Under the pieces are notes generated by a model, which saw only the letters and a program-made list of their open reading frames with translations, did not search any database and had not been told where the DNA came from. From Ooceraea biroi (lineage: Eukaryota; Arthropoda; Insecta; Hymenoptera; Formicidae), in NCBI RefSeq assembly GCF_003672135.1, contig NC_039509.1:1116001-1180000 (forward strand): a DNA stretch of 64,000 nucleotides, written 5' to 3'. Numbering within the stretch: position 1 is the stretch's first letter; every line of letters begins with the position of its first letter. A program made the translations under genes and the position numbers. Below are positions 1 through 13,100 of the stretch, piece by piece.

Positions 1-3000
1 AATTCGTTTTAATTAAAAACACGATAATTATCACAACAAAGCGGACATTACGTTAATAACGATTGATTAATGGCCAATTCAGTGAAGTTCTCGTAGGATA
101 TCAAACAACAAATGATTTCAAAAATGCTTGTACTTTGTTTGCAGCAGTTTACATACAGAACAAAAATAACTGAACGCAAATAAAGTGCAAATGATACTTT
201 TAAAATACCGTGACATTTTTCAAGCCGTTTAACACACGGCCCGTTGCGCGATTGTAAAATAATGATTGTGCTGCATAAATTAAAAGTGGCATTATGATCG
301 TAAAAAGCATATAGATGTCACGCACTTTGTACGTTTCCACAAAACGGATCAAGATTGATGACGAATCCCGCGAAATAATCCGAAACATTTTTCAGCGTTA
401 CAGAATGCATGATCGTAGACAGAATGACATTCCTCGAGTTACTATTCGTAACTCGTGTGGCTCCCAGTTTTCTTTCTTTTTTTTCCGAGTTAAATTTCTC
501 TCCTGTATCACGGAATGACAAATGTATCGTCGCTGTCATAAATTTCAACGTCTTGTGCTGCGGTCGTCACGCAATAATGATAATCAATTTGACGTCCCAA
601 ACTGATACATCCCGCGCGATTGATCTAAGTCACAAAAATTTGTTACTTGTCACGGCCATAGCGAATGCGTAACGACGTGCAATTGCGATATTATATATAA
701 CATGTGATACGCACCGCTGATATTCACAGCCCGCCGATTGGAAGGCAGCTTAGTTTGCATAAAACTGGAGAAAATCGCGCGACTGTCAGAGGAGAGGACG
801 CGTCGTACGATCGCTCTCGTTCCACGGTGGCGGCGAAATTTTCTCAGAGCTGGAGTCGCCTGCACCTTTCTCTCTGCATTAGGCATCCAGAGAAATTAAG
901 AGTTCCGAGTCGCGATGACCTTTGAAATTATTTCTTCCGGAGTAATTTCTGTGTATACATAGGGATAAATCCGTCAGCGCCGACCTCGTTTCCTCGTTGC
1001 CGAGCAAAAGAAGAGTAGTTAAGCGGGGAAATGTCCTATAAGTACATTTTGAACTAAATTGCATTCCGCGGTCATGTTTAAATGAAATTGCGACTTCTTT
1101 GTCACAGCGGCAAAAGAAATTGTCTTTTTTCCTAATCGTCTTTTTTCCGCTTTTTTTGGTACGTTAACGTAAGAATCCCGAGTTGATGGCGTACCTTAAG
1201 GGCTAATCATGTTTCTCTTAGTCGGGTACGACAGAAGCATCAAAAATTCACTTTCCCTTTAGACATGTTCTTTAGTTAGTTTCAAGTAAAATTTATTTGA
1301 AAACTCAATTTTTCTCTCACAATCAGTTATAAGTCATGTGTGTCTAAAATATGATGACGACGAAACCGCGGGCTTGCGTTATATATTTGCAACAAATTTC
1401 ATCTCGAGAGAAGTTAATGGGATATTTTTCAACGGGAAGCAACGCGAGATAAGAGAATATTTCGAACGGAAAATAGGGCGGCCGTCGTGTTCGCGGAATA
1501 GCCTCGTCGATCCAGACGGATGAACTCAATACACCATCCGCTGCTTCGTGACTGAAAGATTGAAAGTACTAATAGTGAGATAATATTGAGTAAAGTTCGC
1601 GCATTGTTACGCGGACACTGTAACAGCATCGGGACTTACAAACGGAGACGCACTTCCAAGTTTCCACGAGCCGGAAGTTACTTCTTCCGGCTAGCAGTGA
1701 AAGAAATATAAATCCCACTCTTCGTTTCGAACAACGATAGTGTTAGATGAAGAGTAAATAGAAAGAATTTTACTAGAATCTGCATTTGTCGCATCTTGTG
1801 TGTATCTTACTGATTTAATTCAATTCAACAATTTAATTTAAAATATACTTTATCTCAGAAATTGAGACTATTGATTTGCGAAAGACCATAGTTGTAATTA
1901 AAATTTCCACTCGCATTAATCGTCGATTTAAAACGAGCTTGACAGCACGATCGCGAGAATCATCTTAGTTTGGAAATTTATCCAAGTTTTATTATCACGA
2001 ACAAGCGCTTATTCGACGCTGAAACTCGTTACGCGTGGCCTTAAGTTATCTTCGGTGGGATCCGTAGCACGGGACCTCATTTTGCGGCTCATTTTCGGTT
2101 GTCGTGGTAAATACGCTAACAACAAATGAGCTGGATTTTAAACCGAGTGAGAAATAGGAATGATACAGCGAACAGAGAAATGAACGTTCACGAAAGACGG
2201 TCGTATTCACGAAAGTGCGATCCCGTGGGACCCACTTTCGTTATCTCGCCAGAAATGAATCTTTCTCACATTCGCACGTTAATTTAATGTGGATTTACTG
2301 TCGCCGCATACTTTCGCTAAATTCGTGCGTCTTTCTCGAGTCGGTTCCGTCCTAAATATCCAAAATAGGACACCTACACGCGCATAATCTTAACGCGACG
2401 CGGTAGAGCGCAATTCCGCAACAAGATACGCAGTCAACAAACGCGCCATATTAATAATAATAATAATAACGATAATAATAACAGTAATAGTATTTATTTA
2501 TAATGAATGATTGCGTGGTTGTGAAACAAGAGCCGCATACCGATCGGATGAAAGGACAGTGACGGTAAAGCGTTTAATCATATCGAAATTTTCTACTTAT
2601 GCCGTTATGATGACATCAACGGTATCAGTTTTGGAATGTGCGTAACGTTATTGCGACGATTATTCCCATTAAAATGGAACAACGCGAGCGTTTTGGCTTT
2701 TCATCGTCGTTTTTTTCAATCGTAAAAGTGCACCGTACGTGACGTCGGCAGTAAGCATTGATTGCTTTCCGCGCGAGCAGCGCGATTTAAATACATGTTT
2801 CAAGCATTAAAGAAACATCTTAGCGCTACGCTATTCCGGTCCGCCAGTGTGCGAAAAAAACGCAACTTCCTGAAATAATTTTGATTCAACTCGGCGAACA
2901 AATCATGATGCATGGGACGCGTAACTCGGAAAGGCAGTACTTTTCACATTTTTATTGATCGCCGTCGATTATTGTGATGTGACGAGTAGCTTTAATGAAA

Positions 3001-6000
3001 ACGTCATCTGCAACACTCGCGCACGATAATTACAATCTTCTAATTGCACAGTCAGTCAATCAAAAATGGATACATCAGTCATTCAGTGGCACAATTGAAT
3101 CCGGCCGTTTCCAACGTAACATTACTCGTAACTGATCATGCGAATTTTATCACCGCAATTAGCAGATCTTCACACGAAGAAAAAATTTAACATCAAAATA
3201 CTTGTTACACTCCGTCTTATTCCAGACAGACAATTAAGCTTTTCTAAATTGTACAATGTTTTCATAATGTTTCTTTCACGAGTGTCGCAATAATTTCAAC
3301 GTAATTCTACGTTTTAAAATAATTTTACTAATTTATAATACTCTCTCTCTCGCGCGCACGCGCACGCGTTCTCCTTTTCTCTCCTTCTTTCGCTCTCTTC
3401 TTTCTTTATCAGTTTACATCTGGAAATTCTTACACGTTGCAAGAAAGCTCCTGGCGGAAAGCTTCCACCCACGCATAATCTAGTGGTACTACAATAAGTA
3501 TGACATTGCAACTGGAATTTCTGCGAAAACGCAAAAAGAAGTAACAAAAAGCATACAGGGATAACGAAACATTTCTGAGTTTAATCTGAAATTAGTATAC
3601 GTGGTATGTAGAATTAAGAAAAGGGGATCAACATTATGGCAAGAATTTGCATTTCTTGATAGGTTCTATAATTAATATTAAGATTAGTAACGATTAACGT
3701 AACGCCCGTTAAGATATGCACTGGATTATCATACGTGACACACCTTCCGCAAAGCATGAGATTGTAATTGTATTATACTATCGAACGAAATCTAGATTAA
3801 TTGAGACTGATATTTTACGCGCGCGATAACTTTGCTACGATTAACCATCTCATTTCCCATATTTTTGCGCCGCGACACAAGACGTAAAAATAACTTAATT
3901 TATGTAATGATCCGTTGAAAAGAAACGCACGAGAATACGCGAGTTTCTCGAGGAGCGCGATTAATTTATATGGAGAACGGAACTCATGACGTTGAAGGGT
4001 TAATAAACGCGCAAGGTTGTCCTTAAAAGCGAGTTACATATGTAAAAAAATGCGCGATGCCGGCGCATTTCGGTTTATTTTATTGCGATTGCGCGATGTA
4101 TGCGGGATTAATTATGACGTTGTTCTCAGTTTGCCATTCCGCGAGCATCATCTTGCGACACGACCGCAATTTGTTATTCAGACGCCGCTTTCTTTGCGCA
4201 ATTTCTTGAGGAGCTCCTTTGAGGAAAACTGGAACAAAATGCACGCATGAATACCTTTTTAAAAAGTAACGTCGTTACGTTTATTCGACGGCAAATCAAA
4301 CTCGTTTTATTTCACTGAACGCCCGTTATTTATTCAGTTAGTTTAACGAACATTGTATGCAGATGCTTGCACAATTATTTAAATTACGCTTGTATTGTGT
4401 GTAAACGAATGACTTCGAAATCTCGCGTGTGTACACGTACACGTTCTGGATCGATAGGATACCAGAAGGAACGTGTACACGTGCGAGTGCGCGAGTGAGT
4501 GCGTGCGTCGCGTATCTACTCGCGGCGACTTTTGTAACACGCGGCGTCCTCCCACGCTGTATCGAGCGGCACCTGTGATGGTCAGATATCAGATTCAGTT
4601 GGCGAAAGAAAAAAAATGAGGTTCGACCGTTTAATTAAAGTGGACGAGCCGGAGCGTCGAGTTTAGTCTCTCTCATCCTCTCTCTTGCTCTCTATTCCCT
4701 TTACCTCCCCTTGTTCTTCGTTAATCGTCTCCTAACAGGCGCGCCAAGCGAAATGAATTAATATCGCCGTATCAACGCGTAGCCTTCGACATCCGAACAC
4801 GCGTGCCTGCCATTAGCGAGATCTGCTCTGCGTTTAATCGGTCGGTTTCAAACGCCGATTGAAAAATCGATTAATAAAAGAACGCCGTTCGTCGATGGCC
4901 CACTCGGAGCGGACAGTTCTCTCCATCGTGCGCGCTAGAAACTCGGTACGATCAGCCACGCGTAATACCGGTCGGCTGTCTTAGCTGCAGCCAGAGCTAC
5001 AAATGACCCATAATCAGATCACGCGGTTTGCTGATGTCGTCGGCCGTGTTTTTCCAATGGCGAGAAATTCCTCCAGTCACTCGAAGACGACGGAACTGGT
5101 AATGGAATTACCGATTAACGACGTTAATTCCGCCACGTCGGGAGCTGGTATTAAATAGTGTGACGCAAACAGTCGAGCGCAATTTCTTGCGCACCGCTTC
5201 GATTCGAGTGTTACTCGACATGTTGCCGTTGCACCTTTGATCGAGATCGAGGATCTCGAAGATCCTGGGATGCTTCTCTGCCGTTTTCGCGCGCCTCGGG
5301 TCACGCCAAGGGGTCCGTCCCCTCCTCGTCGGAGAATCCTGGCGTGCCACGCGCGCGATTATCACGGTAGGATGCACCCGGTTGCGCAGATGGGTTACTT
5401 TTGCGTTTAACCGCTGCTTCTGTTTGCATATCGGCGTGGATAAGGGAAAGAGAGAAAGAAAGACCACACAGAGAATGGTCCCTCCACACGGCAATCGCGG
5501 CCGAGTGAAATTTCGGTGAAACGCGTGCGTGAGGAAAGCGCAAGTGAAACGATCGAGTGATCCGAGGTTGCCAGAATTAAATGTGGGTCTTACGGTAAAT
5601 CGTGAGATATATTTTGACTCATTTGAAAATTACGGTCAATTCTAGTTGGTAAATTATATTTAGAGTTCGCGCTTTAAACGTGATCAGCACAAAATGCTAT
5701 TTTTAATGAAACCGTAGAGTGCAAGTTTATATCTTGCCTTATCATGGAAAATAACGGAGATAACGGAAAGTTAACAATGCAGCAAGGGATTTCCAGGTAA
5801 TAACGCCTACGTGAAGCAAGAAGGATAACGAAAAAGAAAAAGTGTGCTCGTCATTCGACGATTATGGGAGCGCTCTGGGCGACAACTATTGTCCATCTTA
5901 TCGAAACGCTGTTCGCTGGTATTTAGATAACTATGCAGAAACCAACCGCGGCTATTACTGCAAATTTTAAGTCTCAATTCTCTTCTAGTAACTCGTTTAG

Positions 6001-8340
6001 CGAAAGCGCCATAGCGCGATGAGCTGTCATTCAATTCCTCCTTGTCGATGTTCAGCCTCTTATCCTGACAGGAACAATGACTTGTTTCTTGAGCGCATAA
6101 TTGTACCCAATGCGCGAGATGTCTTCCTCGAGTTGCGTAACTTTAAGTGCAAAAGCATGTCATCTCTTTAGTCACAGTTACATCACTCTCTCCCTCTGTT
6201 AATGTCACTTTTTTTATTTTCGCTCAGTGCAGAAAAGTGCAGTGTAAAACTGTTATGTAAGTTAGTGATGCGCGGTACGCATGGGGAACATCTATGAGAA
6301 GTAGTACACCTCCGTCACAAAGAGAGAGAGAGAGGAAAAGAGAGAGAGAAAGAAACTTAGCTTTAATAAGTCGGGATTAATAAAACTGCGCGGATTAAAA
6401 GGATTCCCCGTTCCATTCGTGGAACGTATTAACGCGCGCGGAACGCATCTGAGTAGATCGCATAATACGTTAATGATGCTCATTATAAAGTGCGAGCCGC
6501 TACAGCAGCCACCGTTATTGTTCTTTGAACAACGATAGTGCATAATCAAGTAATCCCGATTGCCGGCAATGCGTACAATCGGTTTGCACGACGCTTTTGT
6601 TCTCGGCGCCAATTAAATCGTGGCCAACAATTACCACCGTAACAATTAACGTTGCATTTTGTGCAACACGCTCGCCCACTCCATCTCTCTCTCTCTCTCT
6701 CTTCCTCTTTTCTTCTTTCATCTCCTCGTTATGTGACATTTTTGTGATCTATCCAATTCAGTCTCGCTGATCTCGCGGAATTCCGCTTCGTTCCATGCAG
6801 ACGATCGCCGCTGCATCGTCGTCGCGCGTGTCGGCGAGCTAGTACCGCTAACCCGCATTCACCACAAGCGCAACGCCAACTTAGCAAGGACCATTCTCCT
6901 GAGTTCTCTTCCTCTTCTCTTCCTCTTCCTCGGCAGCGACTAGTCAGTCGGTCACACGGTGAATACACCGTCCGCATAATTTGAGGCCGACTATCGATTC
7001 ATGATGCTCGATCCTCCGGCGAACGATCACTCGTATGAGAGTCCCTGATACAGCATGCTGTACGCGGATTTCTCGGACGGTTCCCGCGGAATCTTGCCCG
7101 CGCTGAATGTAGAAAGTAGTCCGTTTTGCGTCTCGATCATCAGCAGGCCGACGATCGGCGAGATTATCGGCGAATTACCGCACAGCTTCATCATGAAAAC
7201 TAGCAAACGCCCTTGGCCGCGGAATTTCTTGCACGCAAGGAGAAATGCTTGCTCGTGAAAATTACGAGCGTCCATCTCGGGCAAGAATGGTCGTGATCTA
7301 TTTTTCTTTCCTTTTCGCTTTCCTTTCTTTTTCATGTGGCATTCGGTGAAACGTGCCGTGATAAAGGGAATTCGTTTCTGGAGAGAGACACCGGGCGGGA
7401 TTTAACGACGGAGTACGCTCGGCTTTCAGACCACTAACGTGTATGATAAAGATGTCAAAAGTAAAAACAAACGAGCACGCGGTTGGGAAAAATCCGTTTA
7501 ATTGCTGCTTGTGATGAAACTGCAAATATTGTCCTAAGCGCATTCCACTTAATTATGAAGTAGCTCGCTTGCAAAAGCAGGTGTAACGCGTATCCGTGTG
7601 CGTGTTCGTGAACGCACGTGAATATGCGTTTCTCAAGTTTAAATATCATCTTGCGCAATCTCTATTCCTTGGCTTTTTGCAGTTTCACCATTGCAGGTTT
7701 ATCGTTGCAACGGATTAACCTTCGATCTTTATCCTTCGCATCGACCTTATACTTTGCGAGGATACGAGCAAGTGCAACCGCAATTCGTAGCGAGCCGATA
7801 CCGCGCTCGTAATTGCAACACGATCAAATGCACAACCATGAATTTTGTAAATAGTGTTACTCTCGGCTGTGGTCTATGCGCTCCCAGTTAAAGTCAAGAA
7901 CAACTTCTGGCGTAACCTGTTGCACCTCGCCTTGACCTGATGTCTGCTTACTTCCAGATTCCATCGTAAATTAAACGCAGCGTGCCGCGAATATAGATCT
8001 CACGATTCCGTGAAGAAATCTATCTTCAGCACGGAACATTAAATCATCAAGGATCATCAAGAATTTATTAAACGGAGAATTGATTTTGGCTCACATTTAA
8101 AGCACCACGTTCTCGCTTGGACGATGAAATAATGAAATAATAATCGAAACATTCGACGAATCACAATCGAGATCCATCTCGATTTAGATACATGATCGCG
8201 TGTAAATATTTCAGCGCCAATTCCACGCGATGTTTTCAAGCTTGAAGGAAGAATTAGGAACGGAAAGATAGAAACCTAGAAGAAAGACACATCTTCCTTG
8301 GTGTTAGACCATCGCCCTAAGTATCCTTTGATTTCGAGTC
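1..8340. other. Intergenic sequence, no gene supported
   Basis: I see no recognisable protein, no chain of compatible exons and no RNA gene here. Open frames are short, arginine- or serine-rich and overlap on both strands, as expected by chance. The stretch holds simple repeats: an AAT run near 2451-2493, CT/CG-rich sequence at 3340-3370, GA-rich sequence at 6319-6355 and CT-rich sequence at 6683-6702. Distal regulatory DNA or untranslated exons of a gene outside the window cannot be excluded. Confidence 0.5.
2451..2493. repeat. AAT-type trinucleotide microsatellite
   Basis: An imperfect run of TAA/AAT units lies in intergenic DNA, interrupted by single ACG and ACAG variants. It does not lie in a coding frame. 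Confidence 0.85.
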
Positions 8341-9597
8341 TCTCGAGGAGCAGTCACGGTTAACGCGTTTGGAGCGCGGCAGAAGGCGAGAATTAAAGGT
8401 GGATAGAGCGCGCGGCCAACGGGAAGACCTCAACGATCTCCTCCTTCTTCTCGTTCGTTGCGGCCGACGAAAGTGTAACACGACGGATTTCCGAGGCGGT
8501 CAAACGACGTAGTGTGACCACGGGAATCGGTGGAGGCGCTCCTTGAGAGTCGTCGAGCACTCACTCGGCCACGCTCCCAATGGGACGCTCTTGAGGTCAC
8601 CAAGTCGTGCCGAGCGTTGTATCTAAGATCGCGGTGGATACCTAAAGGATGTCGGCGAAAGGTGGAAGGAGACGTCGCGTGGAGGGAAACGATGGACCGG
8701 TGCGGTCTGATAAGAACAGTCAGTACTTTGTCGAGCTCTCATCGCCGGAGCGGATCCCCGCGTTGTATGGGGAACTTTAAAGTAAACCGCGCGACGCACA
8801 GTGACTGCAGACAAGCTCAAAGACAACGAGAAGGACCTCCTCGTCACATCCCTTTCCGAAGGACGGAAGGACGTCCGCGCGAGAGAGGAAGTGCGATTGA
8901 TCGATGTAGTGCGCGGGCTAACAAACTAGAACAAATTCCAGGACGATAGCGTGGGATTATCGAGTGCAGTTTGTTCACGGAACAACATCGCGTAGTAACG
9001 TGTGGATCGCGATGGGAGAGCCCGTTGGCACGTTGGTGCGCGATTTTATCCAGGGCACCTTGTTGGTGCATTAAGCCACGGAAGAACGACGCGCGGAGAC
9101 ACAAAGCCGCGGCAAACGTTATTAAATCCTGGCGGATTTTTTCAGCGGGACACGACCGGACGCGGACAGGAAAACATCCTTTGTGTTTCGGATTTGTATG
9201 CCGGAGACGCGCTTTGTCCGCGTGACAATGATCGGTTCGCCAATTTTCAGTTTCCGCGGATCTGCAACGAGAAAAGGTCATCGATAGAAGTCAGGCGGAA
9301 AGCAGAAGAACAACATAATCACTTGATCCATCGGCGATCGTGTGATCGGTGATTCTTTCTCGAGTTGCACGGGGTGTTACATCATTGCGCGTGTTAATCA
9401 ACGGCCGCTGTAATGAACCGTCAACGCGGTGCCGGCGAAAACGAAGAAACCGCGTAACAAGACGCCGTCGCCGCTGCGAGTTCTCCGATGCGGCGACACG
9501 TGAGGAGCGGACTCGTCAGGCCGGACAAGTCGAGGTGACACCGGAAGGGTGGCCGGTTCGTGCCCAATCTGCTTTCGCCGCGGTGAAAACGTGCTCC
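8341..9597 (+). promoter_or_regulatory. GC-rich 5' region of the phospholipase A2 gene
   Basis: Base composition rises sharply here compared with the AT-rich DNA on both sides, and CpG is frequent. Frames of 116-151 codons open on both strands but encode arginine-rich sequence with no family resemblance, so I read them as chance frames of a GC-rich island. The position just before the signal-peptide exon at 9598 suggests the promoter and 5' untranslated exon of the phospholipase A2 gene. No TATA box or initiator could be fixed with confidence. Confidence 0.4.
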
Positions 9598-10072
9598 ATG
9601 TACGGCGGAAGGTTCGATCTTGCACGTGACCGCGATCCGCCACGGCTGGATCGATCATCCGGTCGGTGCGAAAGCATTCTGTGCATCTTCCTGCTGTTCG
9701 GGACGTTCCTCGGCTGCGATGCTAGAAGTAAGCGACCGAGGAACTTTGCTCTCTATTATCTCTCGGCGGGTCTAAACTATTTTGCGAGAACTTTTAATAT
9801 TTGATCTTTCAGTATCGAAATGCGATCCTGCAATGAAACGTTAATACGACCGCCGAAAATGACGACTTGATTTATGACAGATCGAGTTGATTCGATCTGT
9901 AAACGAAAGCGAAATTAAAGTGAAAACGTTGAAATTATCAAGATTTATGAACTGCGAAAAAACTGGCAAACAGAATTTGTTGTTCTGCTTGATAGTCTTA
10001 GAGCGTGAGAGGATACAGTGATCGGTGTTACAGAGAAATGAACAAGAAATTAACAAATTCGTGTCATATGTA

Positions 10073-10121
<49 letters not shown>

Positions 10122-13100
10122 GTCGCAATTCAGTAAATATAAAATACATTAAATACGTATTAACGCCCGAAATGAATAATCAAAGGATCAGTAATTTATT
10201 GCGTTAAATCAATAATTCTACAATATTCCGCTTGCAACGTGTAATATAATTGTGTGTAACGTAATATAAGTATCTAAAACCATATCCAATATTAATATTA
10301 TATTAAACGTGAATATAATTTACATATATCGCGTAAAAGGCAAATAATAACATTTATGCGAACCGAATGCATTGCTTCTTTGTTCCGTAATGTTCGTTAT
10401 CTCTTTTCATCTCCATGTCTCATTAATAACATTCAAAATTTACTGTTTGTACATTTGCGAAATGTCAAAGCTGTAAATGAAAAATTTCCTATGTAAAAGC
10501 AGAATATATTGCAACAGATTTTGCAACGAACTCGCAAGTCTCTGCGTCGCGCGTTCGTAGTATGTACGAAAACGAGAATATTAACGTAAGCTTATTAATA
10601 TTCTCCGCTTTCTCAGTTTTCCCGATTTCCAAACTCACTTCTGTGTTAATGTATATTATATACGGCATGCGGTGTATATAATTAGCTTCGCCTTTTCGTG
10701 TGAAAAGTTTCTATCTGCATTATTGTCTCCGCACTTGCAAATAACGATGGCTCTGGTTGCTTTAATCACGCACTCGTGAAATTATTTCGTCACAATGTCA
10801 GTAGCGACAAACGCGTACCGTGCCTCGAATAAATCTCCTAAGAAAGTCACGTGCACACAATTGAATATCACGTTTGAGGAGTAGCATCCAATTAACTCAG
10901 TTCACACGACATCACCGAGACGCCCATTCAGGTCAGCCGAGCCGAGACGAAATAGCTAATGTACGAAGGGAAATAACGTAGACACACTTAATCCACTTAG
11001 TGAGACCCCGAAATTATTGTACACAGAGGAATGAATAATTAAGAGCACGAGGACCACCCTCGCTTGTACTGCGCGCGCGAATTTTTCGGTCTCGCCCTTC
11101 ACAGGATTCGCAAGCTATTGTTTATTCTGAATTTTTAAGTTTTTTTGCGTTGCCGAGCGTCGGACGTTTTCATATCGTATTTCATATTAATTAAATCTCT
11201 TTTTCGGGAATCGAATTTATGATTAAATCTTGTTTGATGGACGATTGAAGCAGACTTCGCCCGCCCACGTCGCGTTGCTCCAACGTGGAAAAATCAGCGT
11301 ATTAAATTTTTATGTGGCCGCGCCATGGAAACTGCGGGCGAAAAGGAATTGCGTTTCGCGGATTACAGGGACTACCGTGCTAAACTAATCAACGTTGCCG
11401 GTCTCGTAATGATGGGAAGTCCTTGATTATTACCGTGGAGCCGTTAAAAGCAGAGATTCGATCGTGCCGTTTCATTTCGCGGGCTCGGTTCTTGTTGTTG
11501 GGTGATACCCTGCCGCGATGAAAATGACGTCGATAAAACGGCGTATAAACTCTCAATTCACCGCCGCGACACACGTTTAACGAGCGTGTGTACAGTTACA
11601 GTAATTCGTTACTGTAATTTGTGGAACCGCGCGCGCCGCGCGTTAATTAGCTCAATCTGACGATCTGTCGCCACGTCTCAACGATACCATCACAATTTCG
11701 TAAAATTCTCATTAAAATGTTCTGCATTGTCATTGGCAGAGAATACACGTGTCATTTACTTCATACAGTGCAAGGTACCAATACCACATTGGCTTGTTAA
11801 TAGCCTGATTGACGATTCATTGCTTCTTCCGTCATCTCTTGAACATCCCGCAATTGCAACGTTATACAATTTCTGGGATAATTGCTGTTCATCTGTTGCC
11901 CTTACCTTTCTCTTTCGTGATGACTGAGTTGTTCGCTCAAGAGAGATGTGGGAAACAACGAGGCTGCATTGACAAAAGAAAACTGTTGCTATATAAGCTA
12001 TAAACTCGGATTTATACATTAATACATTATTTATACATTTATACATTTATACATTTGTGTAATATTAATGGAACTTTGTATCGACATTAACATTGCATCG
12101 AAATTAACAATTTACTAGAGACACATAAGCTGCGCATACTCGCACAACTGATGGCTACTGCAATAATTCGCGTGTAATCGCAAAAAAATATACTACGAAA
12201 TATCATGCAGGCACACGCATGATATTTCATCAATCAAGAGGCGCATGGGTTTTTTCCCCCATGAAATTCTTGCAAAAGGCAACCGTGATTTGTGAGCGAC
12301 TTTTCAGCGAAAATTTTCTCTCAATATCGGCGAGTTTACGGAGCTGAAACGGAGAACGCGGAGGCGTACCTTATTCTCGTGGCGCGCGTCGGTCGTGCAC
12401 CGCGAACCGAAACGCGAGTTTTTCAGCGAGTTTATGCGCTTACAGACCAGCGACAGAACCGGGAGAAACGGTCTCGTGAAAAATAAAAATCGCTCGTATG
12501 GAATCGGCTGCTGCTTTACGATGAGGAAGAAGCGCGAACGAGGCGCTTTTGCAATAGAGAGCACCCGCTGCTCCCGTTCTCGTTGCATTCAAATGGTAAC
12601 GTCGACGTATGCCAAGAGTGAGAGAGAGGGAGGAAAGTATGAAAAAGAGATGTATAACATCCAACTCTGAAGAAAAAGAAATACGCTGAAATTTCTCCGC
12701 CGCCTTAATACCATTCCACTGTGGAAATCCACTTGACTCCTGCGTGATTTACTATTTTCGCGATAACGGGCTCATCTATTGGGAGTGCACACCCCAAAAG
12801 TAATGATTATTGCACAAGCACGGCGAAGCCATGCACGATAAAATAGCGATTGAATACCTTATGATAAGATATAAAGTATCTTTTGTTTTAATAAAATGAT
12901 TCAGGAGCATTGAATTATCAGACGCGAGAGTTATCGGCCAAAAGTTAACATATTCGTAATCCTTTCTCTGCGCATGTACATACATATATGTATAAGCGAC
13001 TCGTTAAAATAATCTCGGCATACAGCGCACGAGGTGTACGTTACGTTACATTTCACTGAGTCGGTGGAGAGGATAATTCGAAAAGTGAAATTGGAAAATG

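Noticed and set aside
8530..9352. Overlapping 116-145 codon frames on both strands
   Set aside because: Composition follows the GC-rich island; they lack signals of translation and any protein resemblance.
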